A stretch of 64,000 nt of DNA from Marisa cornuarietis (GCA_004794655.1 SMMW01000033.1:4065501-4129500); one strand, 5' to 3'; shown: positions 22,570-34,700, counted from the first letter of the stretch. Numbers and translations are program-made. Notes: generated by a model from the letters alone, not told the origin.

Positions 22570-25500
22570 TCAAGAAGACATAAACTGGATCGCCTCTTGA
22601 AACCATGCCAACTCCGCACAGCCTTTAAGCCATTTTTTGACATTGGCAGGAGCATCAGCAGCTAAGTGTGTGCTCTGGAGAGCAGACCACAGCACCACAT
22701 CAGCTACAGTAGGCTGTGAATCTACCAACCATTGTGCCTTCCCTAAGCGAGCATTCAGAGTTCGGAGTGCAGCAGCGCGCTCCTTGTTGTTGCCGTAAAT
22801 CACCTGCAGTTGAGCCAGATCAAGTAGCTCATCAATCTGTGTTGATTTGATGATGTCCCCTGCATCGTAAGCTGGCTGAAGCAGACGTGCCAGATACCGA
22901 GCTATGTTGGCTTCTCCTTTGATAGAGGTCTGGCGGGTTGGGTTAACCATCAATCGTGGCCCGTCTGGATCTGAAAATTTTCGTGATGATGAAAAGATCT
23001 CTTGATTCATCTATGATGCAATGCTTAACATTTACTCTTTATTGTAAGTATTGCATTCTATAAAAAATCCTCTTTGCAATATATAGAACTTGGACTTGCA
23101 CTCTTTATAGGATTCTGTTCACCCAAACCTTGTAAGTGAGCTACTGTTAAGCACAGAATGAGTGCTGGAATCGATTTGCACTTATACATTCAGGCAATTC
23201 CATATGTGAAGAAATTAACTCTGGAAGTTTTCCTTTTAACAAACTGAGGACGAGCTACTTGTCTTTCACTACTTGAGCTGTACCTTAACTTTTCCCTTTC
23301 ATCACTACTACATATGCCCTAGATCAAATCTTACCTTTCTTCCAAATGATGCTCACTGACAGCTGGTAGTCACTGCGTGAACCTTGCTGTATGCCATTGG
23401 AAAGAAATCTGCGCAGATTTTCTGGTGTGTTGATGGCCGATGAGTGAACAAAGGTGTTGGTAAGTACCCTATACTGGGCAGATAGTTGCTTCAGCAACAC
23501 CAGCAAGGACAGAGGCACACTGGATGGGTCAGCACTCACAACTACCTCCTGAAATTTGCCTTCCTGTGTGGTGCATAAATTAAAACAAAGAATTGCATGC
23601 ATGCACATAAAAGCATGACCTCTAAATGGAGTTCTTTCAACACTTCAGGGAATATGATTATGATGTATGCACAAAAATGTATGGTCCATCTTGATTTTAA
23701 AACAGGATTGCTCTATTTGCTTATTCTTATGGTTAGGTTATCACCTGTAAAGGAGATATTTCAGAAACAGAGGTTGTGACCAAACTTGAGCTTTGAGATG
23801 GGACTGGCGATGACTCTGTAATTTCTGCGAGGTCTACACCTTGTTTCTGTGCAAGGGTTTGGACAGTTCTTTGCAAAGCCTGCAGATCATGTAACACTTT
23901 CTCTTGTCGCTGCACCAGCACTTTGATTTCCTCAGAGGCATGTCTCTCTTCATCGCTCTGAAAAAAATTCCACCATTTACAGTAACACTAGCAATTCTTC
24001 TCTGAATATACTTTAAAGAAATTTACAAACTTCTTATTAAACACAATTATTGTAATCATAAATGTTTTTCACAAGGGATGTCTACATCTGGAAAAAGCAG
24101 CATCACAAAGCAAAAACCCACTTTAATCCATGAGTTGGCAAACAAGAAATACTTCGGGCATCAGAGTGTCTTCCATCTTAATAAGCAGGCAACTGGCCAA
24201 AAATTGTTTCAGTGTCACCAGAATGGATTCCATACTTTGCGTGTTGCCACTAAAGACTTGGCTACCCCACTTCCACATTGTACTGACATATAATCCTGCT
24301 GCTTTACACTCTTAATGGCTCACTAATTCCAGGTGAAATGGCTCCTACAGACTGAGCCTGAACACCTCTATATGGTGCCCAGAACTCATAAAGCCAAAGG
24401 AGATGATGATGCTGCTGCTGATACATCCCAACTTAAATGACGCCATCACATTTTAATGTAATGCCAGGCTGTAACACTAACAAGTAACAGGTATCAAAAG
24501 CCATTAAATGGAGACCGTATTACCAAGGTAGTCTGTTTGCTGTCAGTCCATGCTGTTCTGTAGGTGACTGTATAATGCCTAAGAAACTGGTATGTGACAT
24601 CTGTTCTTTAGATTGATCATGAGTCTGAAAGATATTGCACTGGGAAGGAAAATGAAGAGAGTAAGCATGCACTATGGTGTCTGTTTTGTAGACTCCAAAA
24701 AGTCACTAAATAGTAGCTACATGAGCCTCAAAACATATTTGCTTAGCCAAGCAATTTACCCATTTAAAAAATTGGTGACAAATAAACTTTTCTTCTATTT
24801 TTTCTCAAGAATTTTTAAGGTAAAGAATTTATAATAATAATTAAATTTCAATACCACATTTCCCCACATGGAGGCAAGAATGGGCTTCACAAGATGCGGG
24901 GTTGGGGGAAATTGGTGTTTTATGCCGAGCCAACAACTAAAGCTATATCACAGCAAGGTACCCAGCCCTGTAAACAGATGCCACATGCAGAAAAAAAAAC
25001 AGATGAGAGCTGAGGCCAGGATAGCCAACCTTCACTGTATTGGTGACAGGTGCTAACCTTTATGCCACCGGACCGCCCCTGCTTTACAAGGCGGTAGGCA
25101 GTTATGCCATATGACAGAGAAGGGTATCACAGGCATATCATACAAACATGCACAGTGAATATTAATAGAAACATGAAAGAGAAAGTTTATTAAATGTTGA
25201 CATTTTCTTCCGCGATGAATGTGATTATGTTTTTTCTGTAGTTAATCTAAACGTACAAGTCAAATGCTGAAATAAACGAAAACAGTGTTGCCCAGCATGT
25301 GCTTTCAATCTTTTAGTGAAAGTTTGCACATCTGCCTCAAACCCTTGCAGCTGTCCTTTCTGTCAACATATAACAGGTAGATAATTCTGGTGATAGAAGT
25401 CTAGTCTCTTTAAAACAAAACAAAGACCGTCTCCTTATCGTCAGTGTTAATCAGCAAGATGCTTTCTTCCTCTGCACTATTTTCTTTAATTAAAGTACTT

Positions 25501-28500
25501 AAAGCAGATTGTTCTGAAGCTGTCACTGTCAGAGGAATCAGTTTCTGATGCTTTTTGATAGTTGTCCTACTTTTAATACAGTTTAGCCCTGGTCAATTTA
25601 GAATACTAATGTACATACAGGCACGAGTTAAATGCGTTAAAGTACAGCTACAATCCCTATGCTTCCTGTACACTTATATACTTCCTGCCATTTTCTTTAC
25701 AGATGAAAATAAACCACTTGCCACTGCATTAAATTTCAGCTCAATGTAGAAACAGCAGTAATTCATGCAACCCCATTTCTGTATTTACAGAATATAACAG
25801 TTTCTATCTTCACTTGAATGTAAAACTGCCATTCCTTACATCAGCTTTATCACTTGAAGCTTGAAATATTTTTAGTTTCTGACTCTTCATTCATGAGAAA
25901 AAAGTTTGTTTTCAAACTGTCTGTAGTTCATCTGATTTAACAAGTTAACATTGGTACAAGTGACTACATGCAGTTCTCTGCCTTTAAAGGGTGTGCTTGT
26001 CACTACACCAGTAATCTCACTTCTGTTTTCTCCTAAACCTCAAGAAGAAAGGCTAAATCATGACATTTCTCCCCCACCCCTTTACACTTGGCAGTTTGAT
26101 ACATGCAGCCTGCCATTCCCCACATCCCCCGCTTCCACCACCCTACTTCCATTTCCTCACCCACCTGATTTGCAGATGTCTTCACTTCTCCAGAGCTCAG
26201 GTATGCTTGTCTGCTTCTGTGTGCTGCACTGTTCTTCACAACAGGCAAAGTGTCTTTAGTTTTTAAACTCTCTTCCTCAGGTAATTTATCTGATAGCAAA
26301 TTTGAATGCTGGAAACATTCTCCTGGAGATCCATTAGTATTTATGCACTGAATGTCACTGCACAAGGAAAGACTTTCTTTTTCTTTTGAAATCTTGTCAA
26401 AAGCTGCAGCACTGGTAACTGGCACCCCAACAACCTGTTGTCCACTTTCAGGAGCAGTTTGTATTTCTTCTTCTTTGTGTGTCTTTATCTGGTCACACCC
26501 TTCTACAAGATTCTTTCTTTCTTTCAATGTCCCTGCCTCTGAGTTCTTCTTCTGCAACCGACACTTCTGCAGAGCTAGGCTGATCCCATGTGTACACCTT
26601 GACATAACATTTCCCATATTTGTAAACTGTTTATTTTGTGATAGGCCTCTTCAACGAGGCCAAATCAGCTAGTGCAATTCCTCGTCTGCAGCCTCCTTTT
26701 CTGAGCATCAGAGCATTTCTGTAGTAAAGTATACCTGGCTTACCTCTCACAGAGAAGAGGTCTGAATGTATCTCCTTTCCTGGAGTAAGCTGTTCTGCTG
26801 AATCACACAAGAATGCTTCACCCCTCCCCTCCTACACATCTGTTCCGCCAGTCCTAGACTGAATGAAAGGTTGCAATGCAAGCAAGCACTCAGAAAATCT
26901 CTCCCTTTTCTCTCCACCTGATCTGTGTGTGTGTGTGTGGCAGGCAGGCAGGCGGTGGTTGAAACCTAATCAAATCCACTCTGTTTGTCCATTCACCATA
27001 AAATCTTGGCAGGAATATTCCTTCCTAATTCTGTTATGACTTGGTGAAGAGCTATGGTTTGGCAGGTATATATGTACTAGGAGCATGCTCAATTTTGTAT
27101 GCTTATTTTCTTTAAGATGTTACCAGTGTTTCAAATGAAAAAAAGTATGAAGAAGAAATTGCAACACACCTTAGCTATACAAACGTCATAGTTTCCAACG
27201 ATAATACCAATGACAAAGACTAAGAAACAGACTGGGAAATATGAGGGTGCCTCATATCGCTGTACAATGTTGCTAATTCTCATGGCCATTCTCTTATGGT
27301 TATATTTCAATTTCACAAAATAGCAGTTTTGAGTGTTGTGTTGCGATTTGGGGATTAAGTGTCTGGGGATTAAGTGTCTAGGGGATTAAGTGTCCGGGAT
27401 TAAGTGTCCGGGGATTAAGTGTCCGGTCACCAAGCTTGACAATAAATGAAGTAATGCATCATCACTTTCCATCCTTACTGTTTGTTCCCTAGTTCCTCTT
27501 TGTCTTCTATGTGTGTCTTTTATTACTTGTATACAAGGTTGTTTCTCCTTCTGTCCTTTGTATTCTGTTCATGCTTCCTACTTGCCTTAAGCGCTGAGAA
27601 CATGCTCCTTCGTAAGCATGATTGTCCGTTACATAAATCACATGTTTATTATTATTATTATCACTGGAATAGTGGAAGAGTGAGCAACAGAAATCAACCT
27701 GATTAAATAGCTGTAAATATTTGCGAGCTGGGTAGGGGAGGAGGAGTATAGACTGACAGACAAATAGATTTTCTTGGTACCAATTTAATTGTTGCTACTG
27801 AAGGAAAAACAGTAACTATCTATAAATGATGGGAAAATACAAGATAATAAAACTCAAGACACTTGCTAAGGCAGTGATAAAATGATAAAAACATCGTTCA
27901 TCTATAAGAAATGTAGCTTTGCTGTATATTGTATGCAGTACTATAGAAACATGCGTGTTTTCCATAAGAAAAACATCTTAACAATTCTGTCCACCTAAAA
28001 ACTATTGAAAAGACAAACCTGATGCAATTTAATCTCACCATATGTACATAAAGAATGGCTCATGTCTTTTTTGAGACTGGAAATAATAAACCATATTTTA
28101 AAAAAAGTGTGGTGATATGTGTAATTTTTTTTTGGGGGGGTGGGAGGAGAAGGAGGTGAGGTGGGAAGGAAGCAGGCAGATTGAAACCTAATCAAATCCA
28201 CGCCATTTGTCTGATCCTCACCAAATATCTGGCAGAATATTCCTATCACCTATGGTTTGGTCATGGACTATGTTGGGTTGGTGTATGCTGCCTTAAAGCA
28301 TGTTTATTTTCGTGTTCATTTTCTCCGTTCTATCAGTGGCTCCAAAAGAATAAAAAATGATGGAGATTAAATTATGACAATACATTTACTACCCAGAGCA
28401 AACAGACAATGTCGTAATTTGCAAGAATGAGAAAGCAAAGGACAGCCAGGAAAGGAGAGGGAAGGAAGCAAGTCACACAGCAGAGGACATCTTCCCAATT

Positions 28501-30636
28501 GTTTATCTCTCCCTTTAAAGCTCCAGCAGTATCTCACCCCCCATCCTTTGATCCTCTTCGATGACAAATTTTTGCATCACATGCCATAGCCCCTTCATCA
28601 CATGCCATAGCCCCTTATGCCAAAAGCCTTTTGCCCTAGAAGACGATGTTGTGGTAGAGGTCCTGTTGGTGCTGAAGATGGATTTCTATCAGCATGTGAC
28701 TGTTGAAGACCTGTTTATGTTAACCTGGTGTGAAGCAAGCCTGTTCTGCTAGCAGTTCCTCAGTGGTGGTGCTGACAAGATTCTAAATTACCTTCTGCTT
28801 CACTTTGCTTGAGTGGCTGATTAGGCTTATGGTTCTATAGTTTTGACACTGCACTTCCTTTCTTTGGAAGGCATATGACGAGTGACTGCATCCATTCTTT
28901 GGGTCATTCTTTGTTTTTCCAGACTATTTGGTACAGAGCAGTAAGGTCTTTTGTTGTTTCATTCCACCCTGCTTAAGCAGTTCAGGCTGGCTGGGATCTG
29001 CTGCAGCCGTAACATCAGGCTGTACTATAAAGCACAATCTGTACAAATCCCTCTTAGTACTAAGCCTGCAGTACATGAACATGAACTCTGCTTGCCAGTA
29101 TGGAGAAGAGAATACAGTCATTTGAGAACAAGTGCGTGAAATGGCTGCTCTGGATCTCATACCAGGGAACTAAACCTATGATTGTCATGCTCGTAGGATA
29201 CCAGGAACCCCTTCTTTTAACAGTAAAGTGGTGTAAGCTAATCTGGTTCGGTCCAAGATGTGACCCAAGATGACATTCTGTTGAAGACTGTCCTTCAAGT
29301 TACCTTGGAAGGAGGTAGATGCCGAGGTGGCCAGAGAAGTGGACTGGTTGTCCCGTGTAGAACCTGCTCACCATCACTCGAGACTTGAGCGGTGGGCCTT
29401 GCCAGCTGCAAGGTCTTTGCCCCACAACCGGTACCAGTTAAGGGGAGAATGAATCATATGAATGAATGAATGAATATCTGGAGAGGTTCATTTCTTGATT
29501 TTGAGTAAGACACCACTTCCAGAATGCTTAATAATTGTCATTACTGTTTGAATAGATCCTCTTGATATGATTTTCTAAGACTGTAACTGTATCCTGCGTG
29601 TATTTTAGCTATGCTGATACAGTCTCTCTGTAAATAATATACATTTGTCTACAATTAACCCGGAAATTGGAAACTGCTAAGTGGCCAATTTGAACGCACT
29701 AAATATTTCTTAAAACCCTCTTGGTATAACATAAAAATATAACATTACAATAACTGACTTATAACTGAAGACTGCGAAGACGACATTGGGTGAAGTTTGT
29801 TTTTTATTATTGCTGCTTTAAGATAAACATTAGCCCAGAAACCTACACATTTTTGGAAAAGAGAAAACTTGAACTTTTCAATAAAAAGTAATGAAAATTA
29901 CCTTGCCCGTGCTACCCAGCAAAGCCAAGATCGTGGCCCATTCTACTAAAAGGGTTCAACACTTCATGTCGAATTCTGCCACACCGGATGCAGGTCCATT
30001 TTTAGGTGCCGTTACAGCTGGACTATCTGTTCAATGTCGGTCATGGTGACAAAATATCATTCTTTCTATAAACGAGTCGGACGAACTCCCGCTCCTTTTT
30101 CTCTTCTTCGGTATAATTATAAATATAATTTGTCTCTACTTCAGCATCATACCAGCCGTGATCTGCTGGGCACTTGGTGTGGCTTATGCAAGAAATTGCT
30201 AATTATGCCATGGCACGAAGCGTATACCACGGACTTGCGTATACGAAATGCCTGTTAGTGTAATTCGGAGTGTTAGGAATTATGGCCTTATACCTGATCA
30301 AATTATTTCTGTGTGGATATCCAACACTACCAACAGCAGTCTGTATTAGTCTAAATTTTGTCCAATACAAACATGGAAACAGCCGGTTTCAGTTCTTTCG
30401 CCTGTACTCGCTTATATTATTTATATAATTTCTACTAACAAAATAACAACTCGGTAACTCACCTTTATGTGAGTTGTACCGCCTTCGTATTTCCTTACAT
30501 TGTACATTGTTAAATTCGGTATAATCTCCTCAATGGGCCTGAAATATGGTTTCACACGGTACATGTGTAAGCGTGGATGGTTGTCCGTGCATGACGCCAT
30601 GCCGTCAGTGACAGGCGCAGCGAACGTGACTGGCAT
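22570..30636 (-). CDS. AIMP2: Aminoacyl-tRNA synthetase complex-interacting multifunctional protein 2 (AIMP2), 4 exons
   Basis: Exons in transcript order: 30636-30463, 23957-23745, 23563-23335, 22970-22570 (TGA). Total 1017 nt, 338 aa (human 320). An in-frame TAA lies immediately before the ATG, fixing the start. Residues 25-31 read MYRVKPY, matching the lysyl-tRNA-synthetase-binding N-terminus of AIMP2 (MYQVKPY in human). Exon 2 encodes a short coiled coil (VLVQRQEKVLHDLQALQRTV), and exons 3-4 a thioredoxin-like/GST-C fold with ADPSSVPLSLLVLLKQL, HSSAINTPENL, DYQLSVSIIWKK, GEANIARYLARLL and TVADVVLWSALQ. AIMP2 is the scaffold of the cytosolic multi-tRNA-synthetase complex, bridging LysRS and others. 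Intron 1 is 6.5 kb and holds mobile elements and an extra exon candidate (26165-26617). The gene is head-to-head with BPTF. A pseudogene is unlikely, since splice sites and frames are intact. Confidence 0.95.
23958..26164. other. AIMP2 intron 1, proximal part
   Basis: Apart from the nested repeats at 24828-25160, I see no supported feature here. A pyrimidine-rich stretch (26050-26165, plus strand) adjoins the MGN exon candidate. Confidence 0.5.
24828..25160. repeat. Interspersed repeat interrupted by a tRNA-derived SINE
   Basis: The outer sequence (AATAATAATT...CACATTTCCCCACATGGAGGCAAG, then GCTTTACAAGGCGGTAGGCAG...ATGACAGAGAAGGGTATCAC) matches the copy at 46327-46470 almost unit for unit. 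In the middle, about 24895-25078 is extra: on the minus strand it starts GGGGCGGTCCGGTGGCATAA, with AGGTTAGCACC and AGGTTGGCTATCC resembling the A and B boxes of a tRNA-derived SINE head. So a SINE inserted into an older repeat. Confidence 0.65.
26165..26617 (-). other. Candidate alternative or extra AIMP2 exon beginning MGNVMS (151 codons)
   Basis: An open frame of 151 codons ends precisely at a good 5' splice site (ACATCTGCAAATCAG|GTGGGTGAG). Its phase (0) is the one needed to join AIMP2 exon 2 at 23957. The first residues, MGNVMSRC, fit an N-myristoylation consensus (MGxxxS) with a nearby Cys. An in-frame TGA lies 13 codons upstream, so it could be an alternative first exon. Possible internal acceptors (CTCTGCAG|AAG, GTTGCAG|AAG) would make it an internal exon instead. 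The encoded stretch is hydrophilic, Lys/Glu/Ser-rich and matches nothing I know. It could also be a chance frame. Confidence 0.35.
26922..26956. repeat. (TG)n and (GGCA)n simple repeat
   Basis: Dinucleotide TG run followed by GGCAGGCAGGCAGGCGG in AIMP2 intron 1. Confidence 0.8.
27352..27424. repeat. Tandem array of a GGGGATTAAGTGTCC unit
   Basis: Five near-identical copies of (G)GGGATTAAGTGTC(C/T)(G/A) stand head to tail. The design, a short unit repeated with small variations, resembles the arms of the Mutator-like MITE at 9540-9994, but no inverted partner is seen nearby. A LINE-tail copy begins about 60 bp further on. Confidence 0.85.
27482..27665 (+). mobile_element. LINE 3' tail copy (AGCGCTGAGAACATGCTC ... 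ATT repeat)
   Basis: Reads GTTCCCTAGTTCCTCTTTGT ... TTAAGCGCTGAGAACATGC ... then TTATTATTATTATC. The same sequence follows a reverse transcriptase C-terminus at 61860-62030 and recurs inverted at 35735-35900, so it is the 3' tail of a LINE family. Confidence 0.7.
28560..29160 (-). mobile_element. LINE reverse transcriptase remnant (RTE-like)
   Basis: Minus-strand reading with several frameshifts and stops gives PELLKQGG, SLVICLPKKGS, QNYRTISLISHSSK and TTEELLAEQACFTPG. These align with the RTE-type motif series (PELIK.GG, VVxxPKKGD, NYRxISLISHxSK, ExQxGFRPGR). It is decayed and lies inside AIMP2 intron 1. Confidence 0.85.
29235..29485 (+). mobile_element. LINE 3' end with (GAAT)n tail, opposite in sense to its neighbour
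   Basis: Plus-strand reading DDILLKTVLQVTLEGGRCRG resembles the RTE ORF terminus (TVLQGTLEGGRRRGRPRK). The unit ends at a GAAT/ATGA simple repeat (29448-29475), typical of an RTE tail. It faces the minus-strand remnant at 28560-29160. Confidence 0.7.
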
Positions 30637-31608
30637 TTAAAAAAAAAAGAAAGTGAACACTTGTGGAATGTTGCTCGTCAGCAACTGACACCTTGCTAAT
30701 ATTACTTTTATTATTATTACGCATAATGAAAACTTTCATTTAGTTCTTGTCTTAGAGAAACACATTATTTTATTAAGTGACCTTTCCAAGAGACTGACAA
30801 TTGAACTTTTTTGTGATAGCGTTTCGCTGCGATGAATTGTACAGGTTTCTACATTTTCCGACTTTCGTTTTTATTCCATCCTCATCAAAACTATTCTTTG
30901 CAAGGTCTGTTTAGATAAAAATGCACATTTTACGCATGGGAAGTAATCATTACTCCATTCAACAGTTACGTTTAACTTCAGTGTTAACGCTTTTAATATG
31001 CTGCATAAATTACTTGTTAATAATGGGATGCATTATTTACGTGTTCAATACAAGAAAAGTACGCCATGCCAAGCGCACAACCAAAAATATTACTCTATTT
31101 ATTTGTCTTCATTCATTAAAAAAAGTAATAACGAAACCTCGTAGCTAACAACGAGAAATGGACGAGAAGTCAATTTGTATTGAAAATTTTCATTGGTCAA
31201 TAGTAGTTTATTCCTTATTGTCTGACCCTTGGCCTAAATGAGCAAAATGGGTCAAAATGATCTGAACAGAGCGGTCAATAAAGCTAAGCACTTATGGCAT
31301 AATAAATTGTGTTTAGTCTTTATTGAATCAGACACTCATCTTTTAATGGCAAATATCAAATGTTCATTTCTAGCAGCACCAATCAGGGAAGAGCTTTTAA
31401 ATTCGAGCAGATGTTTTGTCCGTCAAGACTCTGGAAGAAAATTCCAAAGATTTTCAAGAAATTCTTCGGTTTATGTTTAGTGCATTGAAGTTTTATAACC
31501 GGCAAAGAAAAGATAAGGTAATGTAGTGCTTTCTTGTCCGCGAATTGTCTAGTGCAAGCTTAATATTCGAGAAAAAATGAACTGAGGCACACTTTGATAG
31601 GCCATTTT

Positions 31609-31620
31609 GGTCACGTGACC
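31609..31620. promoter_or_regulatory. Palindromic E-box GGTCACGTGACC
   Basis: A perfect 12-bp palindrome with a CACGTG core and GTCACGTGAC flanks, as bound by bHLH-zip factors (USF, MITF/TFE, Myc/Max). It is about 150 bp before the BPTF start codon. Confidence 0.65.
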
Positions 31621-31630
31621 AAGATTTAGT

Positions 31631-31641
31631 AAAATGGCGGC
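31631..31641 (+). promoter_or_regulatory. YY1-type initiator element AAAATGGCGGC
   Basis: Exact match to the YY1 core AAnATGGCGGC, 10 bp downstream of the E-box palindrome. A second, inverted YY1-like core (GCCATTTTGG) is at 31601-31610. Such elements often sit at the transcription start of housekeeping genes, so BPTF transcription probably starts close by. Confidence 0.65.
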
Positions 31642-31762
31642 TTCCCAAAATTTTCAACATGGACACTAAAAACATTTAGAACAGCTATAGTAATGACATG
31701 GACACATGATTTCTTGATATACGCTCTCTTGATTGTCTAGTCTGTACCCTGATTGATTGAAA

Positions 31763-34700
31763 ATGTCGACGAGAGGAAGACGAGCAAGAGGCCGGCCGCC
31801 AAAAGCCCCGTTACCCATCAATCGCACAAATTTTCTGCGAAAACCAAAAGCGTTTACGTCAGGATCTGGGGAACAAAGTTATATTAGCACCACGGGCAAT
31901 GGATCCCCCTACCTCTCCCAGAGTTTTCGGGGGTTCAGCACCAGAGGAAGAGGACGTGCTTCAGCTTTTAAAACTCGGAACTTCGTAAGTCAATTGATTG
32001 CAGATGATGATGATTTGTCTTCTGTTGCGGACATTGAAAATGACAGAGCTAGTGATATAACTGATTTCGATAATACAGACAACTATGGTTCTGATGTTTC
32101 TTATGAGGAATCTGATGATTCGTATCTAAGCGACGAAAGTTTAAGCACAGTCAGTAGCTCAGTTAGCAGGAGAAAACTTTACCCGAAACGACCAAAAACT
32201 CCAGAAATACCAGATGACAAAGATATACCTCAGCTGGAACTCCCATCAACTGCAACTGATCTTATAATACCTCAAGAGCACGTCTTGCAAGCTGTGGGTG
32301 TTTACGAAGTTTTGCGTCATTTTAGAACAAACCTCAGGCTCTCACCATTTACGTTTGAAGACTTTTGTGCTGCACTGATCTGCGATGAGCAGTGCACGCT
32401 CATTGCAGAAATTCATATATGCCTCGTTAAAGCACTGCTGCGTGAGGAAGAAAGCAATAATACCATGTTTGGACCTCATGACACAAAGGATAGTGTCAAC
32501 ATCAGCCTATTTTTTCTAGATGGCATGACATGGCCAGAAATTGCGAGGGCATACCTAGACAGTGAGCGCCATCCAGAGTTCAGAGCTGCATTGCCAGCAC
32601 TAACAGCATCAAACTTTCCATATGTTCCACTTGCAGAAAAACTTACAGTTTTGCAAACTCTGACAGATTTATTCTTGACTACCACTAGTGTACGTGCAGA
32701 GATCACCAATGAAGGCAACATACACTACGACGATCACTGTCGTGCCTGCCATAAGTAAGTAGCTTTTCTTTTTACTATATTCATAGTAAGAATATTGTTG
32801 TGCTGTCTATTAATTTGTTGCATGGAGTGTTTTGTGATAACTTTCTCTGATTTTTCTAAGCTTATCTTTTAATAGTAGAATAGATGAGCTATTCTGAAAC
32901 TAGAGCTGCATTACTTCTTTGAAATGTAGATACATTTTGTAAAGGTGATTCTATTTTTATACTATACATACAATTTTATAGCATAGATTGAGTGTGAGGA
33001 TAAATTATCAGACAGAGAAGGTTACACTAGCCGTCAGTTTTGACATCTCAAAGAATGACTTACTAGATCTTCATCTTGCTGTTAATAGCTGCTGTTTCTG
33101 TGTGACTCAAATACTTTCTGCCATTCAAGCTTATATTTTAAGGGTTATATGCACCATTGCATATTTTTCTGCAAGGTGGTATTTGGTGCTGATCTTGATA
33201 GTGATTGTCAGATTTTTCTGTGTGCAGTCTTTAAGGGTTTTTGTAGTTTTAATTAATGTTAGTTATGACATTCAGTCCACCTAATTATTATATTGATTTT
33301 TCCATAATTTTAATAAATTGAAGAACAAATCAATTTGTTTTCAGGCTTGGAGATTTGCTTTGTTGTGAGACATGTTCAGCGGTATATCATCTGGCCTGTG
33401 TGGAGCCACCCATGGAAGAAGTGCCTGAGGAGGACTGGCTGTGCAGTGTGTGCAGTGCCCACCAGGTGAAAGGTGTTACAGACTGTATCTCAGAAGCAGA
33501 AAAAAGTGGACTGTTGAGCCGTCAAGAGCCAATAGGCTTTGATCGTCATGCTAGAAAGTACTGGTTCCTTTGTCGGCGCATCATTGTGTAAGATGAATAT
33601 TTTTCCACAGGAATTTATAAGCCTTTTTTTTAATTTTTATTAAATATTTGTTATTTTTGTTGTTGGTCTACTTTGTGTGTAAGCATTTTTTTAAGTGGCA
33701 AATGTATCAAGATGAAAATGTAGATTTCAAAGGTTTTTGCTTTCAGTAGGAACCTTTTATTTTGCATTATATAAAGCTTAGTAACTTATTTTTTTGGGGG
33801 GAACACAGTGTGCAAAGACAGCCTGTATGCTTAAATAAGTACCAGATGGGTTATTTCCCTTTATGATATTCACACACTTTTTTAATAAGGACGAATGCCA
33901 TCCTTACTTGGTTCTATTTTGAAAAAAGATCATTGAATTTTTAGATTCCCCCTCCCTCCCCTTTTGTGCCCTTTTCAGTATGGAGGTTTGTTTCTTAAAT
34001 ATTCTAAGTATATTTTATTGGAAGATCTTTACTATGGTGTGAATAAAATACCTTTTGTAAATTTTATGTGTAAGAAAATCTGTAGAAATAAATTATTTCC
34101 TTAAAAAATACAGCAAATTATATCTTAATTCATCTGAATTATATGTCTGAATCGATAATCTCTGAAGTTTTGTAGTCTTTTAATTTGTTTTAGCGGTAAA
34201 AAAAAAACCCCAACTATTCTTTGGTAGTGGAACGAAACATGCTTGTAAAATGGTGCAGAAGTAAACCGCAAGGTGATTTGGTATTTTTACTTTTTTTATA
34301 TCTATTCAGCGAAGGAGAAAATGAAGTCTGGTACTATAGTACAAAGTCGCATGTAGAGGAGTTGATGGAATGCCTCGAAGGAGGAGAGTGGGAGCGAGAA
34401 TTGCTGGCTTCATTGCAAGAAATGCGTGATGATATCATGAAGCATGTTGCTATCACAGAAGAGTTGACAAGTACCAACAAGGGCAGCAAAAAATCTATCA
34501 TAGAGATTGAAATAGGTAAGAATATTTCTTTTCCTTCGTTTTATTGTGCATGGGGTGTTTTTTTTTTGTTTTTTTTTTTTTGACCTAGTGATTGATATTT
34601 AATAATAATAATAATAATAAAGCAGATTTATATAGCGCAATTTTCAACTCCAGAGTCGACTCAATGCGCTGTACAGTGTATGGGGTTAGTTTTAAAATCA

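Larger units (their letters stand above)
30637..31762. promoter_or_regulatory. AIMP2/BPTF head-to-head promoter region
   Basis: The 1.1 kb between two divergent start codons. It contains an inverted CCAAT box (ATTGG, 31192-31196) and the E-box/YY1 cluster near 31.6 kb. Short open frames here (for example 31238-31480) carry no recognisable motif. Confidence 0.6.

Noticed and set aside
25010..25080. Minus-strand tRNA gene
   Set aside because: Box A/B-like sequences are present, but the B box is degraded and no cloverleaf is evident. It is the head of a SINE.
31757..31762. Upstream in-frame start for BPTF (TTG AAA before ATG)
   Set aside because: TTG is not a credible start here; the ATG at 31763 gives the conserved N-terminus with the AT-hook.
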